Shown here: positions 26,570-34,198 of the stretch, piece after piece
How the letters are laid out: every line of letters starts with the position of its first letter
Position numbering within the stretch: position 1 is the stretch's first letter
Assembly: GCF_002752355.1 (NCBI RefSeq)
Contig: NZ_MRAV01000018.1
Coordinates: 1-64,000, forward strand
Length of the DNA: 64,000 nt
From: Leucobacter sp. OLIS6
GTDB lineage: Bacteria > Actinomycetota > Actinomycetes > Actinomycetales > Microbacteriaceae
Reading direction: 5' to 3'
Program-made: the position numbers and the translations under genes
Notes under the pieces: generated by a model
The model's input: the letters and a program-made list of their open reading frames with translations, nothing else
Told to the model about the DNA's origin: nothing
Databases searched by the model: none

Positions 26570-27781
26570 TCACCGGGCGGCGGCGCTCAGGGCCGACGGC
26601 TGCAGCTGCGGATTCGCGACCGCGGATTCCCGGCTGGGGCGCTTCGCCGCGAACGCCGCGAACGCCATGACGAGGAGCGCGGCCACCGTGATCGCGGCGC
26701 CGATCCAGATGGGAGCGGTGTAGCCGAGCCCCGCGGCGATGCCGACTCCGCCGGCCCATGCGCCGAGGGCGTTGCCCACGTTGAACGCACCGATGTTCGC
26801 ACCGGAGGCCAGCGTCGGGGCCCCGCCCGCGTACTGCATGATGCGGCTCTGGAGCCCGGGGACGGTGCCGAAGCCGAAGCCGCCCATGAGGAAGAGGATG
26901 ACGATGGTCGCGGGCTGGGAGAAGGCGAGCAGGCCGAAGGCGACCAGCACGACGACGAGCGCGGCGATGAACCCGAGCAGCGTGCCGTCGATCGATCGGT
27001 CGGCGAGATGCCCGCCGAGCCAGTTGCCGACCACGAGCCCCGCGCCGAACAGCACGAGCAGCCACGGCACCGATGCGCTGGCGAAACCGGCGACATCCGT
27101 CAGCGTGTACGCGATGTAGGTGAAGGCACCGAACATGCCGCCGTAGGCGAGCACGGTGACGGCGAGCGAGAGCCAGACCTGGGCCGACCGGAACGCCCGC
27201 AGCTCCGAGCGGAGCCGCACGGGCTCCCCCGCGCTCTTCGGTGCCGGGACGAGCGCCGCGATGCCCACGAGCGCGACGATACCGATCGCCGAGATCGCCC
27301 AGAAGGTGGATCGCCAACCGAACTGCTGCCCGAGGAACGTGCCGAACGGCACCCCGAGCACGTTGGCGGCGGTGAGGCCCGTGAACATGATCGCGATCGC
27401 ACCAGCCTTCTTCTCGGGGGCCACGAGCTCGGCCGCGACGACGGACCCGATGCCGAAGAACGCCCCGTGGTTGAGCGCGGCGATGATGCGGCCCAGCATG
27501 GCGACGCCGTAGTCGGGTGCCGCAGCGGTGAGCGCGTTCCCGATGATGAAGAGCACGACGAGCCCGATGAGCACGGCCTTGCGCGGCAGCCGGGTGGTCG
27601 CAGCGGTGATGCCGAGCGCACCGACGACGACGCTGAGCGCGTAGCCCGAGATGAGCCAGCCGGCCGTCGCCTCGCTGACGCCGAAGTCGCGGGCGACGTC
27701 GGGCAGCAGGCCCATGATCACGAACTCGGTGAGTCCGATGCCGAACGCCCCGATAGCGAGGGCGATGAGTCCGAGTGGCAT
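26570..27781 (-). CDS. MFS transporter, drug:H+ antiporter (DHA1) type
   Basis: 403 residues with twelve membrane helices. The N-terminal half has the family block GLTEFVIMGLLPDVARDFGV and the loop RLPRKAVLIG; MLGRIIAALNHGAFFGIGSV follows. This is the AraJ/YdhP-like branch of efflux carriers. The ATG at 27781 has GGGGGAG 7 nt upstream. It is divergent from a MarR gene across a 135-bp region with a clear palindrome, the usual arrangement of an inducible efflux system. Confidence 0.88.
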   Translation of the reverse strand: MPLGLIALAIGAFGIGLTEFVIMGLLPDVARDFGVSEATAGWLISGYALSVVVGALGITAATTRLPRKAVLIGLVVLFIIGNALTAAAPDYGVAMLGRIIAALNHGAFFGIGSVVAAELVAPEKKAGAIAIMFTGLTAANVLGVPFGTFLGQQFGWRSTFWAISAIGIVALVGIAALVPAPKSAGEPVRLRSELRAFRSAQVWLSLAVTVLAYGGMFGAFTYIAYTLTDVAGFASASVPWLLVLFGAGLVVGNWLGGHLADRSIDGTLLGFIAALVVVLVAFGLLAFSQPATIVILFLMGGFGFGTVPGLQSRIMQYAGGAPTLASGANIGAFNVGNALGAWAGGVGIAAGLGYTAPIWIGAAITVAALLVMAFAAFAAKRPSRESAVANPQLQPSALSAAAR

Positions 27782-27869
27782 GTGTGCGCTCCCCCGGATC
27801 CCTCGCGGTTCGCGGAGGATCCTGATAAAGTAGTTGCAGACGCGGGATGTTGCGTCGATGAACACAATC

Positions 27870-27883
27870 ATTGCATACGCAAT
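27870..27883. promoter_or_regulatory. Putative MarR operator
   Basis: ATTGCATACGCAAT has arms ATTGC/GCAAT with a 4-nt centre, in an AT-rich patch between the divergent MFS and MarR genes. A wider pair, GTAGTTGC and GCAACTAC, flanks it near 27831 and 27895. Confidence 0.55.
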
Positions 27884-27916
27884 TAATCCGCGCAAGCAAC
27901 TACCTTTGGAGGACCC

Positions 27917-28372
27917 ATGGGCATCGCCGACGACGCCGTCGAGATCCGCGCCCGCGGCTGGCGCACCCTCGCCGCCATGCACGGCCTCATCGAGGCCGAG
28001 CTCGAGCGCACGCTGAGCGCATCAGTCGAGCTGTCGGTCGTCGAGTACACCGTGCTCGACGCGCTGAGCCGGCAGGACGGGTGGCACATGCGCATGCAGC
28101 AGCTGGCGCGCGCCGCGGCGCTCAGCCCGAGCGCCACCACGCGCCTGGTGACCCGCCTCGAGGACCGCGGCCTGCTCACCCGGATCCTCTGCGCCGACGA
28201 TCGCCGGGGCATCTACACCGAGCTCACCCCCGCCGGCCGCCGGCTCTACGAACGCGCGCACCCCGTGCACGACGAGGCGCTCGAGCGGGTGCTCGCCGAG
28301 GCGGACGCACGACCGGAACTCGCTCCGCTCGTGCGGGCACTGCAGGATCTGGAAGCCCCGGCGACGGTCTAG
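27917..28372 (+). CDS. MarR family transcriptional regulator
   Basis: 151 residues. The winged helix spans about 40-105: VVEYTVLDALSRQDGWHMRM, the recognition helix LSPSATTRLVTRLEDRGLL, and the wing TRILCADDRRGIYTELTPAG. TGGAGGA lies before the ATG. It most likely represses itself and the divergent MFS-AKR genes and is relieved by the exported compound. Confidence 0.88.
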   Translation: MGIADDAVEIRARGWRTLAAMHGLIEAELERTLSASVELSVVEYTVLDALSRQDGWHMRMQQLARAAALSPSATTRLVTRLEDRGLLTRILCADDRRGIYTELTPAGRRLYERAHPVHDEALERVLAEADARPELAPLVRALQDLEAPATV

Positions 28373-28425
28373 GGGACGCGCGCAGCCGGCTCGGTCACCC
28401 GCGATCACCCGGCCCACTGGCGCGG

Positions 28426-28459
28426 CGGTGCCGGGCGCGGTTCCCCACGCCCGGCACCG
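28426..28459. terminator. Bidirectional hairpin between marR and the DUF305 gene
   Basis: CGGTGCCGGGCG (28426-28437) pairs with 28448-28459 across a 10-nt loop, between two convergent genes. Confidence 0.75.
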
Positions 28460-28465
28460 GCTCCG

Positions 28466-29071
28466 CTACCGCAGCTCGGCGAGCATCTCGCGCATCTCCG
28501 CGATCTCGCCGCTCTGATCGTCGATCACGGACCGGGCGAGCCGCTGTACATCGACGTTCGCGCCATCGGCGACCTCCGGCTTCGCCATCTCGACCGCGCC
28601 CTCGTGGTGCTCGATCATCTGCTCCAGGAAGAGCGTCGAGCTCGTCGCGCCGTCGGCCGAACGGAGCCGCCCGAGCTGCTCCGCCGACAGCATGCCGTTC
28701 ATGGCGTGACCTCCGTGCTCGGACGAGGAACCGGCATCGGCCATCCCCCAGTCGGACAGCCAACCCTTCAGCTGCGTGATCTCCGGACCCTGCGCGGCCT
28801 TGATCCGCTTCGCGAGGTCACGAACGCCCGGGTCCAGCTCGGGTTTGGCCAGCACGATGTCGCTCATCTCGATCGCCTGCTGGTGGTGTCCGATCATCAT
28901 CGAGACGAACATCGTGTCTGCCTCGTTGACATCGGCGGGGAGCGATGCGCTCGCGCTCGGCTTCGGCGACGGTTCGCCCGCCGGTTGGGTCGAGCAGCCG
29001 GCGACCGTGAGGGATCCAGCGATCGCTACGCCGGCGAGGAGCGCGGTGAGCGCAGGTGTGTTCTTGGTCAT
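28466..29071 (-). CDS. DUF305 lipoprotein
   Basis: 201 residues. The signal peptide ends in the lipobox TVAGC (Cys26), followed by a Pro/Ser-rich linker. The DUF305 domain has its two His-His motifs, MMIGHHQQAIEM (about 60) and QMIEHHEGAVEMA (about 150), within a ferritin-like helical bundle. Family members are often found with copper resistance genes, and His-rich surfaces suggest metal binding, but function is unproven. AGGAG precedes the ATG. It follows the DUF6153 gene by 105 bp on the same strand. Confidence 0.88.
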   Translation of the reverse strand: MTKNTPALTALLAGVAIAGSLTVAGCSTQPAGEPSPKPSASASLPADVNEADTMFVSMMIGHHQQAIEMSDIVLAKPELDPGVRDLAKRIKAAQGPEITQLKGWLSDWGMADAGSSSEHGGHAMNGMLSAEQLGRLRSADGATSSTLFLEQMIEHHEGAVEMAKPEVADGANVDVQRLARSVIDDQSGEIAEMREMLAELR

Positions 29072-29177
29072 GGTGGGTCTCCTGAGTGCGCGGGCGCGCA
29101 GGCGCCCGCTGAAATGGGTTCGTTCGGATACGGCTGAGCGATCCGGGCGCAACAGAGCACCTCGGATCCGAGGCCGC

Positions 29178-29612
29178 TCAGGTCCGACTGATCCCGAGCA
29201 GGAGGGGTGTGGGCGGATCGGGGATGCGCGGCGCGAGTCGAGGAAGCAATCTGCGGCGGACGCTCCCCCGCGCAAGCGCGGGAATGCGCAGTACGGAACG
29301 CCGTCGCAGTCGCACGGCGAAGGCGACGAGCAGCAGCGCCAGCACGCACATCATCACCATGCCAGCGGCGTCGCTCATCCCGTCCGCGCCGTGCATGCCG
29401 CTCGATGCCGCAGCACCGTCGACGGAGACGACCTCGGCGTGGGGCGCCATGCCCGAGGCGGCGTGCGCCGCAGCGGAGGTGCCGTGCAGCTCGAGCACGT
29501 GCATGCCCAGCAGGCCGACGAGCACGGTCGTGACGACCACGAACGCGAGGACCGCGCGTCGGAGCGGCCGCGGCCCGACGGCCGCGGCGCCGACGGCACC
29601 GATTCCATGCAT
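29178..29612 (-). CDS. DUF6153-type membrane protein
   Basis: 144 residues: a hydrophobic helix (about 15-38), an extracytoplasmic loop rich in His and Met (GMHVLELHG, GMHGADGM), and a second helix (about 87-105) with a basic tail. This fits the DUF6153 family often found upstream of DUF305 genes. ATG 29612 is chosen because TATGCT lies 7 nt upstream; the ATG four codons earlier overlaps that box. The His/Met-rich loop hints at a metal-related role (inference). Confidence 0.6.
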   Translation of the reverse strand: MHGIGAVGAAAVGPRPLRRAVLAFVVVTTVLVGLLGMHVLELHGTSAAAHAASGMAPHAEVVSVDGAAASSGMHGADGMSDAAGMVMMCVLALLLVAFAVRLRRRSVLRIPALARGSVRRRLLPRLAPRIPDPPTPLLLGISRT

Positions 29613-29619
29613 GCCGCAC

Positions 29620-29625
29620 AGCATA
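29620..29625 (-). promoter_or_regulatory. Putative -10 box, leaderless start
   Basis: TATGCT on the minus strand, 7 nt before the ATG at 29612. Confidence 0.5.
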
Positions 29626-29728
29626 GGGGGTGCCGGTGAGCCTCCACTGATCCCCTCGGCACAGGGCTCCAGAGACCCGACGCGAACGCTCCGAGAAGGG
29701 AGGGCTTGCCCATCAGATAATAAGCACG

Positions 29729-29734
29729 CATACT
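29729..29734 (+). promoter_or_regulatory. Putative -10 box, leaderless start
   Basis: CATACT, 6 nt before the ATG at 29741, in an AT-rich stretch. Confidence 0.45.
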
Positions 29735-29740
29735 AAACAC

Positions 29741-30160
29741 ATGCCGATCCTCAGCTCCCACCGTGCGCGAACCGACCACCCCGAGAAGTCCGTGTTCGCG
29801 CGATGGGCGGACCCCAATTCCTGGCCCGCATGGGATCCGGACGTGCGCGAGGTCGCCTTCACCGACCGGGTCCGCGTCGGCGCCACCGGACGCATGCGGC
29901 CGGCCAGCGGCCCCGCGACCTCCTTCACCATCACCGAGTTCGTCGAGGATCGTCGCTTCACCAACGTCTCGCGCATGCCGGGCGCGGCACTCACCTTCGA
30001 TCACCGCGTCGAACCGGCGGGCGACGGGGCGACCCTGTCGGTGGAGATCCGCATCGACGGCCCGCTCGCGCCGCTCTGGCGGCTCGCGATCGGGCGCGGG
30101 TTCGCGGACGCGGCGCACACCAACATCGACGGCCTCCTCGCGAACCTGGACGCCGCATGA
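29741..30160 (+). CDS. SRPBCC (polyketide cyclase-like) protein
   Basis: 139 residues of the START-like fold. The N-terminal helix FARWADPNSWPAWDPDVREV, the strand GATGRMRPASGPATSFTITEF and the C-terminal helix with NIDGLLANLDAA are typical of polyketide cyclase/dehydrase family members, which bind small hydrophobic ligands. First gene of a three-gene operon: its stop overlaps the next start by 4 bp (ATGA). Ligand unknown. Confidence 0.8.
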   Translation: MPILSSHRARTDHPEKSVFARWADPNSWPAWDPDVREVAFTDRVRVGATGRMRPASGPATSFTITEFVEDRRFTNVSRMPGAALTFDHRVEPAGDGATLSVEIRIDGPLAPLWRLAIGRGFADAAHTNIDGLLANLDAA

Positions 30161-30567
30161 ACCGCGGCTGGCTCGGCGTCGTCGCCGCGGACCATGTGGC
30201 CCGCGGTGCCGACCTCGGCATCGCGCAGATCAACCACGGCAACCGCACGGCGCTCGCGCGCATGCACGCCGGCGACACGCTCGTCTACTACTCTCCGACC
30301 CGCTCCCGCGGCGACGGCATCGCCTACCGCTGCTTCACCGCGATCGGCACGCTGCCGGACGACGAGATCTGGCAGGCCGACGAGGGCTCGTTCCACCCGT
30401 ACCGCCGCCGCTTCGACGTCCTCTCGACGACGCACGTGCCGCTGGAACGGGTGCGGGACTCGCTGCGACTCACCGCGGACCCGCACTGGGGCTACCGGCT
30501 CCGCCTCGGACTCGTGCCGCTCGAACCCGAGGACCTCGACACCCTGCGGGAGGCGATGACCGCGTGA
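30157..30567 (+). CDS. EVE-domain protein
   Basis: 136 residues, one EVE domain (PUA-like fold). Recognisable stretches are WLGVVAADHVARGADLGIAQ, the KxxD-like core around MHAGDTLVYYSPT, and ADEGSFHPYRRRFDVLST. EVE domains of the YTH/ASCH relatives bind modified bases in DNA or RNA and are frequently found near restriction or stress genes. Both ends overlap neighbours by 4 bp (upstream SRPBCC, downstream MarR), so the three proteins are made together. Confidence 0.82.
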   Translation: MNRGWLGVVAADHVARGADLGIAQINHGNRTALARMHAGDTLVYYSPTRSRGDGIAYRCFTAIGTLPDDEIWQADEGSFHPYRRRFDVLSTTHVPLERVRDSLRLTADPHWGYRLRLGLVPLEPEDLDTLREAMTA

Positions 30568-31019
30568 GCCGACTCGACTCCGACTACCCGCACGCCAGCC
30601 AGAGCCCCGGACTCATGCTCTGGCGGGTCACCAACGCGTGGCAGCGGGCGATCCGATCCGCCCTCTCCCCCTTCGACCTCACGCACGTCCAGTTCGTGCT
30701 GCTCGCAGCGCTCGCCCACGCGGATCCGGACGAACCGATGACGCAGCGCGACCTCGCCGATGCCGCCTCCACCGACCCGATGATGACCTCGCAGGTGGTT
30801 CGCGCGCTCGAACGGAACGGCCTGGTCGCCCGCGGAGCGCACCCGCAGGATCGCCGCGCGGTGACGGTGACCCCGACACCTGCGGGACTCGCGATCGTCA
30901 ACCGGGCCGTGCGGGCCGTCGAACAGACGGATCGCGCGTACTTCGCGGCGCTCGGCGCGGAGCAGGACCGCTTCACGCGGATGCTCGGCCTCCTGGAACG
31001 GAACCGCGGGCACGACTGA
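30564..31019 (+). CDS. MarR family transcriptional regulator
   Basis: 151 residues starting at GTG (overlap GTGA with the EVE gene). The winged helix covers about 40-105: DLTHVQFVLLAALAHADPD, MTQRDLADAASTDPMMTSQV, ALERNGLVARGAHPQDRRA. Being last in its own operon, it may feed back on the leaderless promoter at 29729. Effector unknown. Confidence 0.85.
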   Translation: MSRLDSDYPHASQSPGLMLWRVTNAWQRAIRSALSPFDLTHVQFVLLAALAHADPDEPMTQRDLADAASTDPMMTSQVVRALERNGLVARGAHPQDRRAVTVTPTPAGLAIVNRAVRAVEQTDRAYFAALGAEQDRFTRMLGLLERNRGHD

Positions 31020-31092
31020 CGGCACCCCGGTACCTTCTCGTCCGACCTGGGTCCGATGCGGCACGCCGGAGTCACCCGGGAGGATCGGAAGC

Positions 31093-31548
31093 ATGAAGAC
31101 CACCGCCTCTCGAATCCGCCCGTTCGCCCTCACCGTCGGCGCCGCCGCCCTTCTGCTCCCGCTGACCGGCTGCAGCGTCATCGATGCGATCGGCAAGTCC
31201 TCGCAGGACGCCTGGCAGCTGAACTACGAGGTGACCACCGACGGAAGCGCGTCGGCGACGCTCACCGACGTCTCGTACCTCGACACCAGCGGCCGCCTCG
31301 AAGAAGCTGCGATGAAGCGCGTCGGCACGGTCGAGACCTCCGCCGGAGCCGGGGGCGCCCCCTCGAAGTGGAAGGCGGATTCGATCGTGGTCGTCGGCAA
31401 GCAGACCCGCATCTCCGCGACCCCTCCGGCCGGCGTGCGCGCCACCTGCCGGATCCTGCTCGATGATTCGAAGGAGATCGCCACGGCGACCTCGGATCCC
31501 GGCAAGCCGGTGACGTGCGAGGCGAAGGCCCCCGAGTTCCCGAAGTAG
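31093..31548 (+). CDS. MmpS-like lipoprotein (paralogue of the one at 25032)
   Basis: 151 residues. The signal peptide ends in LPLTGC with Cys27 as lipid anchor. The exported domain has LNYEVTTDGSASATLTDVSY, then CRILLDDSKEIATATSDPGK and PVTCEAKAP, aligned along its length with the lipoprotein at 25032-25496. This resembles the MmpS domain of mycobacteria. GGAGG lies 9 nt before the ATG. No exporter partner is adjacent; a palindrome follows that overlaps the next promoter. Confidence 0.7.
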   Translation: MKTTASRIRPFALTVGAAALLLPLTGCSVIDAIGKSSQDAWQLNYEVTTDGSASATLTDVSYLDTSGRLEEAAMKRVGTVETSAGAGGAPSKWKADSIVVVGKQTRISATPPAGVRATCRILLDDSKEIATATSDPGKPVTCEAKAPEFPK

Positions 31549-31575
31549 CGCCCGGCAACCGTCGGATGCCGGAAG

Positions 31576-31613
31576 CGGTCATGGTCGCAGCGGATATGCT
31601 GCGACCATGACCG
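31576..31613. repeat. 16-bp perfect palindrome over a promoter and start codon
   Basis: CGGTCATGGTCGCAGC (31576-31591) is repeated inverted at 31598-31613, with a 6-nt centre GGATAT. The right arm includes the ATG of the DUF1653 gene and the centre plus right arm include its -10 box. It lies 27 nt past the lipoprotein stop and may double as that gene's terminator. Confidence 0.85.
31595..31600 (+). promoter_or_regulatory. Putative -10 box, leaderless start
   Basis: TATGCT, 6 nt before the ATG at 31607, inside the palindrome at 31576-31613. Confidence 0.5.
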
Positions 31614-31834
31614 TTTCCGTTTCCTCCGACGTCGAGCCCGGCATCTACCAGCATTTCAAGGGCCGACGGTACGAAGTGATCGGCACGGGCCGGCACTCCG
31701 AGACCGAGGAGTCGCTCGTCTTCTACCGCAAGCTCTACGACGACTACAGCTTCTGGGTGCGCCCCGTCGCGATGTTCGTCGAGCAGGTGGATCGCGACGG
31801 GTACCGCGGACCCCGCTTCGCCCGAATCGCGTAG
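31607..31834 (+). CDS. DUF1653 protein
   Basis: 75 residues, the whole family domain: GIYQHFKGRRYEVIGTGRHS, then TEESLVFYRKLYDDYSFWVR, and the ending GYRGPRFARI. Function is unknown; the small beta-rich domain is widespread. Expression is probably leaderless, and its start codon lies within a perfect palindrome, so a DNA-binding protein or RNA hairpin could block it. Confidence 0.85.
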   Translation: MTVSVSSDVEPGIYQHFKGRRYEVIGTGRHSETEESLVFYRKLYDDYSFWVRPVAMFVEQVDRDGYRGPRFARIA

Positions 31835-31864
31835 CCGCGCGGCATCACGCGGTCCCGCCGCGGT

Positions 31865-32269
31865 TCAGGCCATCGCGTCGCGCACCAGCGCGGTGTCGAC
31901 GAACTGCTCGAAGCGCACGATGAGGCCGCCGCGGACGACGAAGTGGTGGACGACCCGCACGTTCAGGTCCTTGCCGGTCGCATTGTTCCGGGCCGTGTAG
32001 CGCGCCAGCACGACGACGTTCTCGCCGTCGACGACGTAGGAGTCGTCGTGCGCGGTCCAACCCGTCCAGTCGCGGCCCAGCACCTCCATCACGTTCGAGG
32101 TGACGCCCTCGGGCGTGCGGTAGGTTCCGGCGAGCGGGAACCCGGCCATCTCGGTCCACTCCACGTCGGGCGCGAGGGTGGCACGCAGCGCCGCGAGATC
32201 GCCCGCCGCCGATGCGAGGTACTGCCTGCGGACGACGTCTGCCGGTTCGTTCGACTCGTTCAGCCCCAC
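31865..32269 (-). CDS. SnoaL-like (NTF2-fold) protein
   Basis: 134 residues from GTG at 32269. VVRRQYLASAAGDLAALRAT and LAPDVEWTEMAGFPLAGTYR open the NTF2-like fold, with VHHFVVRGGLIVRFEQFVDT at the end, as in ketosteroid isomerase/SnoaL relatives. Catalysis is not certain. Its start overlaps the end of the MBL-fold gene by 10 bp and GGGGGAG precedes it, so it is the second gene of that operon. Confidence 0.78.
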   Translation of the reverse strand: MGLNESNEPADVVRRQYLASAAGDLAALRATLAPDVEWTEMAGFPLAGTYRTPEGVTSNVMEVLGRDWTGWTAHDDSYVVDGENVVVLARYTARNNATGKDLNVRVVHHFVVRGGLIVRFEQFVDTALVRDAMA

Positions 32270-33066
32270 GACATCTCCCCCTTCGCGACCTTGGTACCGA
32301 GCGATGCGGCGATCTGGAGCCCGGCGTCGGGGTACTCGGCGAGCAGGGTCCGCTCGGCCGCCGCGGCGTCGACGGACTCGGCGATGACCTCCTCGAAGCG
32401 CTGCAGGTAGGCGCGGGTGTGCTCGATCGCGGTGCGATCGGTCGGAGCGCCGGTGATGCGATGGCCCGCGACGACGAATGCCGGATCGAGCGCGTCGAAG
32501 CCGTCGAGCGCACGGAGCCAGGCGCGGCGCGCCTCGGGGGTCGCGGTGTCGGCGGTCCAGACATGCAGGCCCTCGAACAGCAGAATCCCGCCGAAGAGAG
32601 CGCGCTGCGCCGCGTCGAACACGAACCAGCGGCGATCCCCGAGATCGTCGCCGGCGCTGCGCAGCTCGATGCTGCGGTCGCCGACGGCGATCTCGCCGCC
32701 GTCGAAGGCTTCCAGCTCGACGAGACGGGTGGGCAGGTTCGCGCCGAGGTGCGCCCAGGCCTGCAGCTTCCCGTCGTAGCTGTGCCGGATGTGCTCGATC
32801 ACGTCGCTCGGGGCGATGAATCGGGCCTCGGGGAACGTGTCCGCGATGACCTCGGCGCCGAAGTAAAAATCGGGATCGCCGCCGGTCACGAGGACGGTGG
32901 TCAGGGTCTTGCCGGCGTCGAGGATCGCGGCGGCGATCCGGTGCCCGTCGGCGCGGGTGAAACCGGCGTCGACGAGCACCGCGTCGGTCTCGCCGGTGAC
33001 GAGCACGCTCGTCTTGTGCAGTGAGGACGCCGGCGCGTCCAGGACGGTGATGGTGAGATCGGTCAT
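32260..33066 (-). CDS. MBL-fold protein with altered metal-binding motif
   Basis: 268 residues of the metallo-beta-lactamase fold: SVLVTGETDAVLVDAGFTRA with the usual early Asp, and a late VVAGHRITGAP that keeps the final His. At the place of the HxHxDH signature the sequence is TGGDPDFYFGAEVI, so the first two histidines are missing and only an Asp near the third position is kept. It may bind one metal, or none. A GGAGAG site precedes the ATG. Divergent from the AraC gene and coupled to the SnoaL-like gene. Confidence 0.78.
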   Translation of the reverse strand: MTDLTITVLDAPASSLHKTSVLVTGETDAVLVDAGFTRADGHRIAAAILDAGKTLTTVLVTGGDPDFYFGAEVIADTFPEARFIAPSDVIEHIRHSYDGKLQAWAHLGANLPTRLVELEAFDGGEIAVGDRSIELRSAGDDLGDRRWFVFDAAQRALFGGILLFEGLHVWTADTATPEARRAWLRALDGFDALDPAFVVAGHRITGAPTDRTAIEHTRAYLQRFEEVIAESVDAAAAERTLLAEYPDAGLQIAASLGTKVAKGEMSWG

Positions 33067-33144
33067 GTCTTCTCTCCGTGGATCGGTGTGCGAGCGGTGG
33101 TCGACCGCGAGTCACTCGGTGATTCCGCGGCCATGAGGTAAAAC

Positions 33145-33150
33145 TATGCT
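33145..33150 (+). promoter_or_regulatory. Putative -10 box of the AraC gene
   Basis: TATGCT, 34 nt before the ATG at 33185. It argues against the earlier in-frame ATGs at 33146 and 33152, which overlap or touch it. Confidence 0.45.
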
Positions 33151-33184
33151 CATGGAGCGCGAAGATCACGGTTCGGCAGGGACA

Positions 33185-34078
33185 ATGAATGGTGAAAATC
33201 AGACATCGCCCGTCAGGCGGGTGCGCTACAACCCGGCCGGGGCCGCGCGCCTCCCGATCGAGATCACCACGATCGACCGGATCAGACGGCGCGGCGGCCT
33301 CGCCGAGTTCGCGGCCCCGCAGCGCCCCGACTTCGAGCTCCTGCTCGCGATCGAGCACGGGAGCACGACGCACGAAGTCGACTTCACGCGCTACGACGTC
33401 TCCGCGGGCGACGTGCTCTGGGTGCACTCCGGGCAGGTCCAGCTGTGGGGGGACGTGCGTCAGCTGGAGGGAATCGCGGTCATCTTCAGTCCTGACGCGC
33501 TGCCGGCCGACGTGGTCGCGCTGCTGCGCACGTTCGGAGCATTCGCGCGGAATCATTGGGCTGACGCCGCCGCTCCGGGCGGTCCTCTGCTCAGCGCGCT
33601 GACCGCCCTCGCCGCGATCACCGCGGACTCGTCCGGATCCGGCGACCGGGCCGCCCGGGCGCAGGCGCACGATCACGCTGCGACGCACGCCGCGGCAGCG
33701 GCGCTGCTCCTGCTCGCAGACACCGCCGAGTCGGACGCGTCGACGGTCGAGGTGGAGCTGCCGGAAGCGTTCCACTGGTTCTTCGACGAGATCGAGCGCA
33801 GCTTCGCCGAGCATCGCACGGCCGCCTGGTACGCCCGGCGTCTCGGGTACTCGGAGCGCACGCTCAACCGCCTGGCCCGTGCGCACGCGGGGCTCAGCGC
33901 GAAGGAACTGATCGACCGCCGTGTCGTGCTGGAGGCGAAGCGCCTGCTCGCCCACGAACAGACGCCGATCGCCGCGATCGGGGCCCGGCTCGGCTTCGAC
34001 GACCCGGCGAACTTCTCGAAGTACTTCAAGCACCGCGTGGGAATCGCACCGGGCGCGTTCCGCGACGCGCAGCGGTGA
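33185..34078 (+). CDS. AraC family transcriptional regulator
   Basis: 297 residues. The N-terminal part (about 40-110) is a cupin-like sensor with FELLLAIEHGSTTHEVDFTR and YDVSAGDVLWVHSGQVQLWG. The C-terminal AraC domain has two helix-turn-helix units: TAAWYARRLGYSERTLNRLA and TPIAAIGARLGFDDPANFSK, followed by YFKHRVGIAPGAFRD. It probably controls the divergent MBL-SnoaL operon in response to a small molecule. Start choice is based on the -10 box position. Confidence 0.85.
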   Translation: MNGENQTSPVRRVRYNPAGAARLPIEITTIDRIRRRGGLAEFAAPQRPDFELLLAIEHGSTTHEVDFTRYDVSAGDVLWVHSGQVQLWGDVRQLEGIAVIFSPDALPADVVALLRTFGAFARNHWADAAAPGGPLLSALTALAAITADSSGSGDRAARAQAHDHAATHAAAAALLLLADTAESDASTVEVELPEAFHWFFDEIERSFAEHRTAAWYARRLGYSERTLNRLARAHAGLSAKELIDRRVVLEAKRLLAHEQTPIAAIGARLGFDDPANFSKYFKHRVGIAPGAFRDAQR

Positions 34079-34120
34079 GTTCCGGGGCGCCGGACGATCT
34101 TCGAGTCCCGGATCCGGACG

Positions 34121-34157
34121 CGAGCGGGCCCCGATCCAGAGGATCGGGGCCCGCTCG
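34121..34157. terminator. Bidirectional hairpin between araC and the adhesin gene
   Basis: CGAGCGGGCCCCGATCC (34121-34137) pairs perfectly with 34141-34157; loop AGA. Confidence 0.85.
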
Positions 34158-34198
34158 GTTCCATCTCGCGACCGCGTTCGATCCGCGGCCGTCCCGGG

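Noticed and set aside
31865-34033. A 722-residue open frame on the minus strand
   Set aside because: Its first two thirds are antisense to the AraC gene and out of frame with the MBL gene; only the last 134 codons (SnoaL-like) are real.
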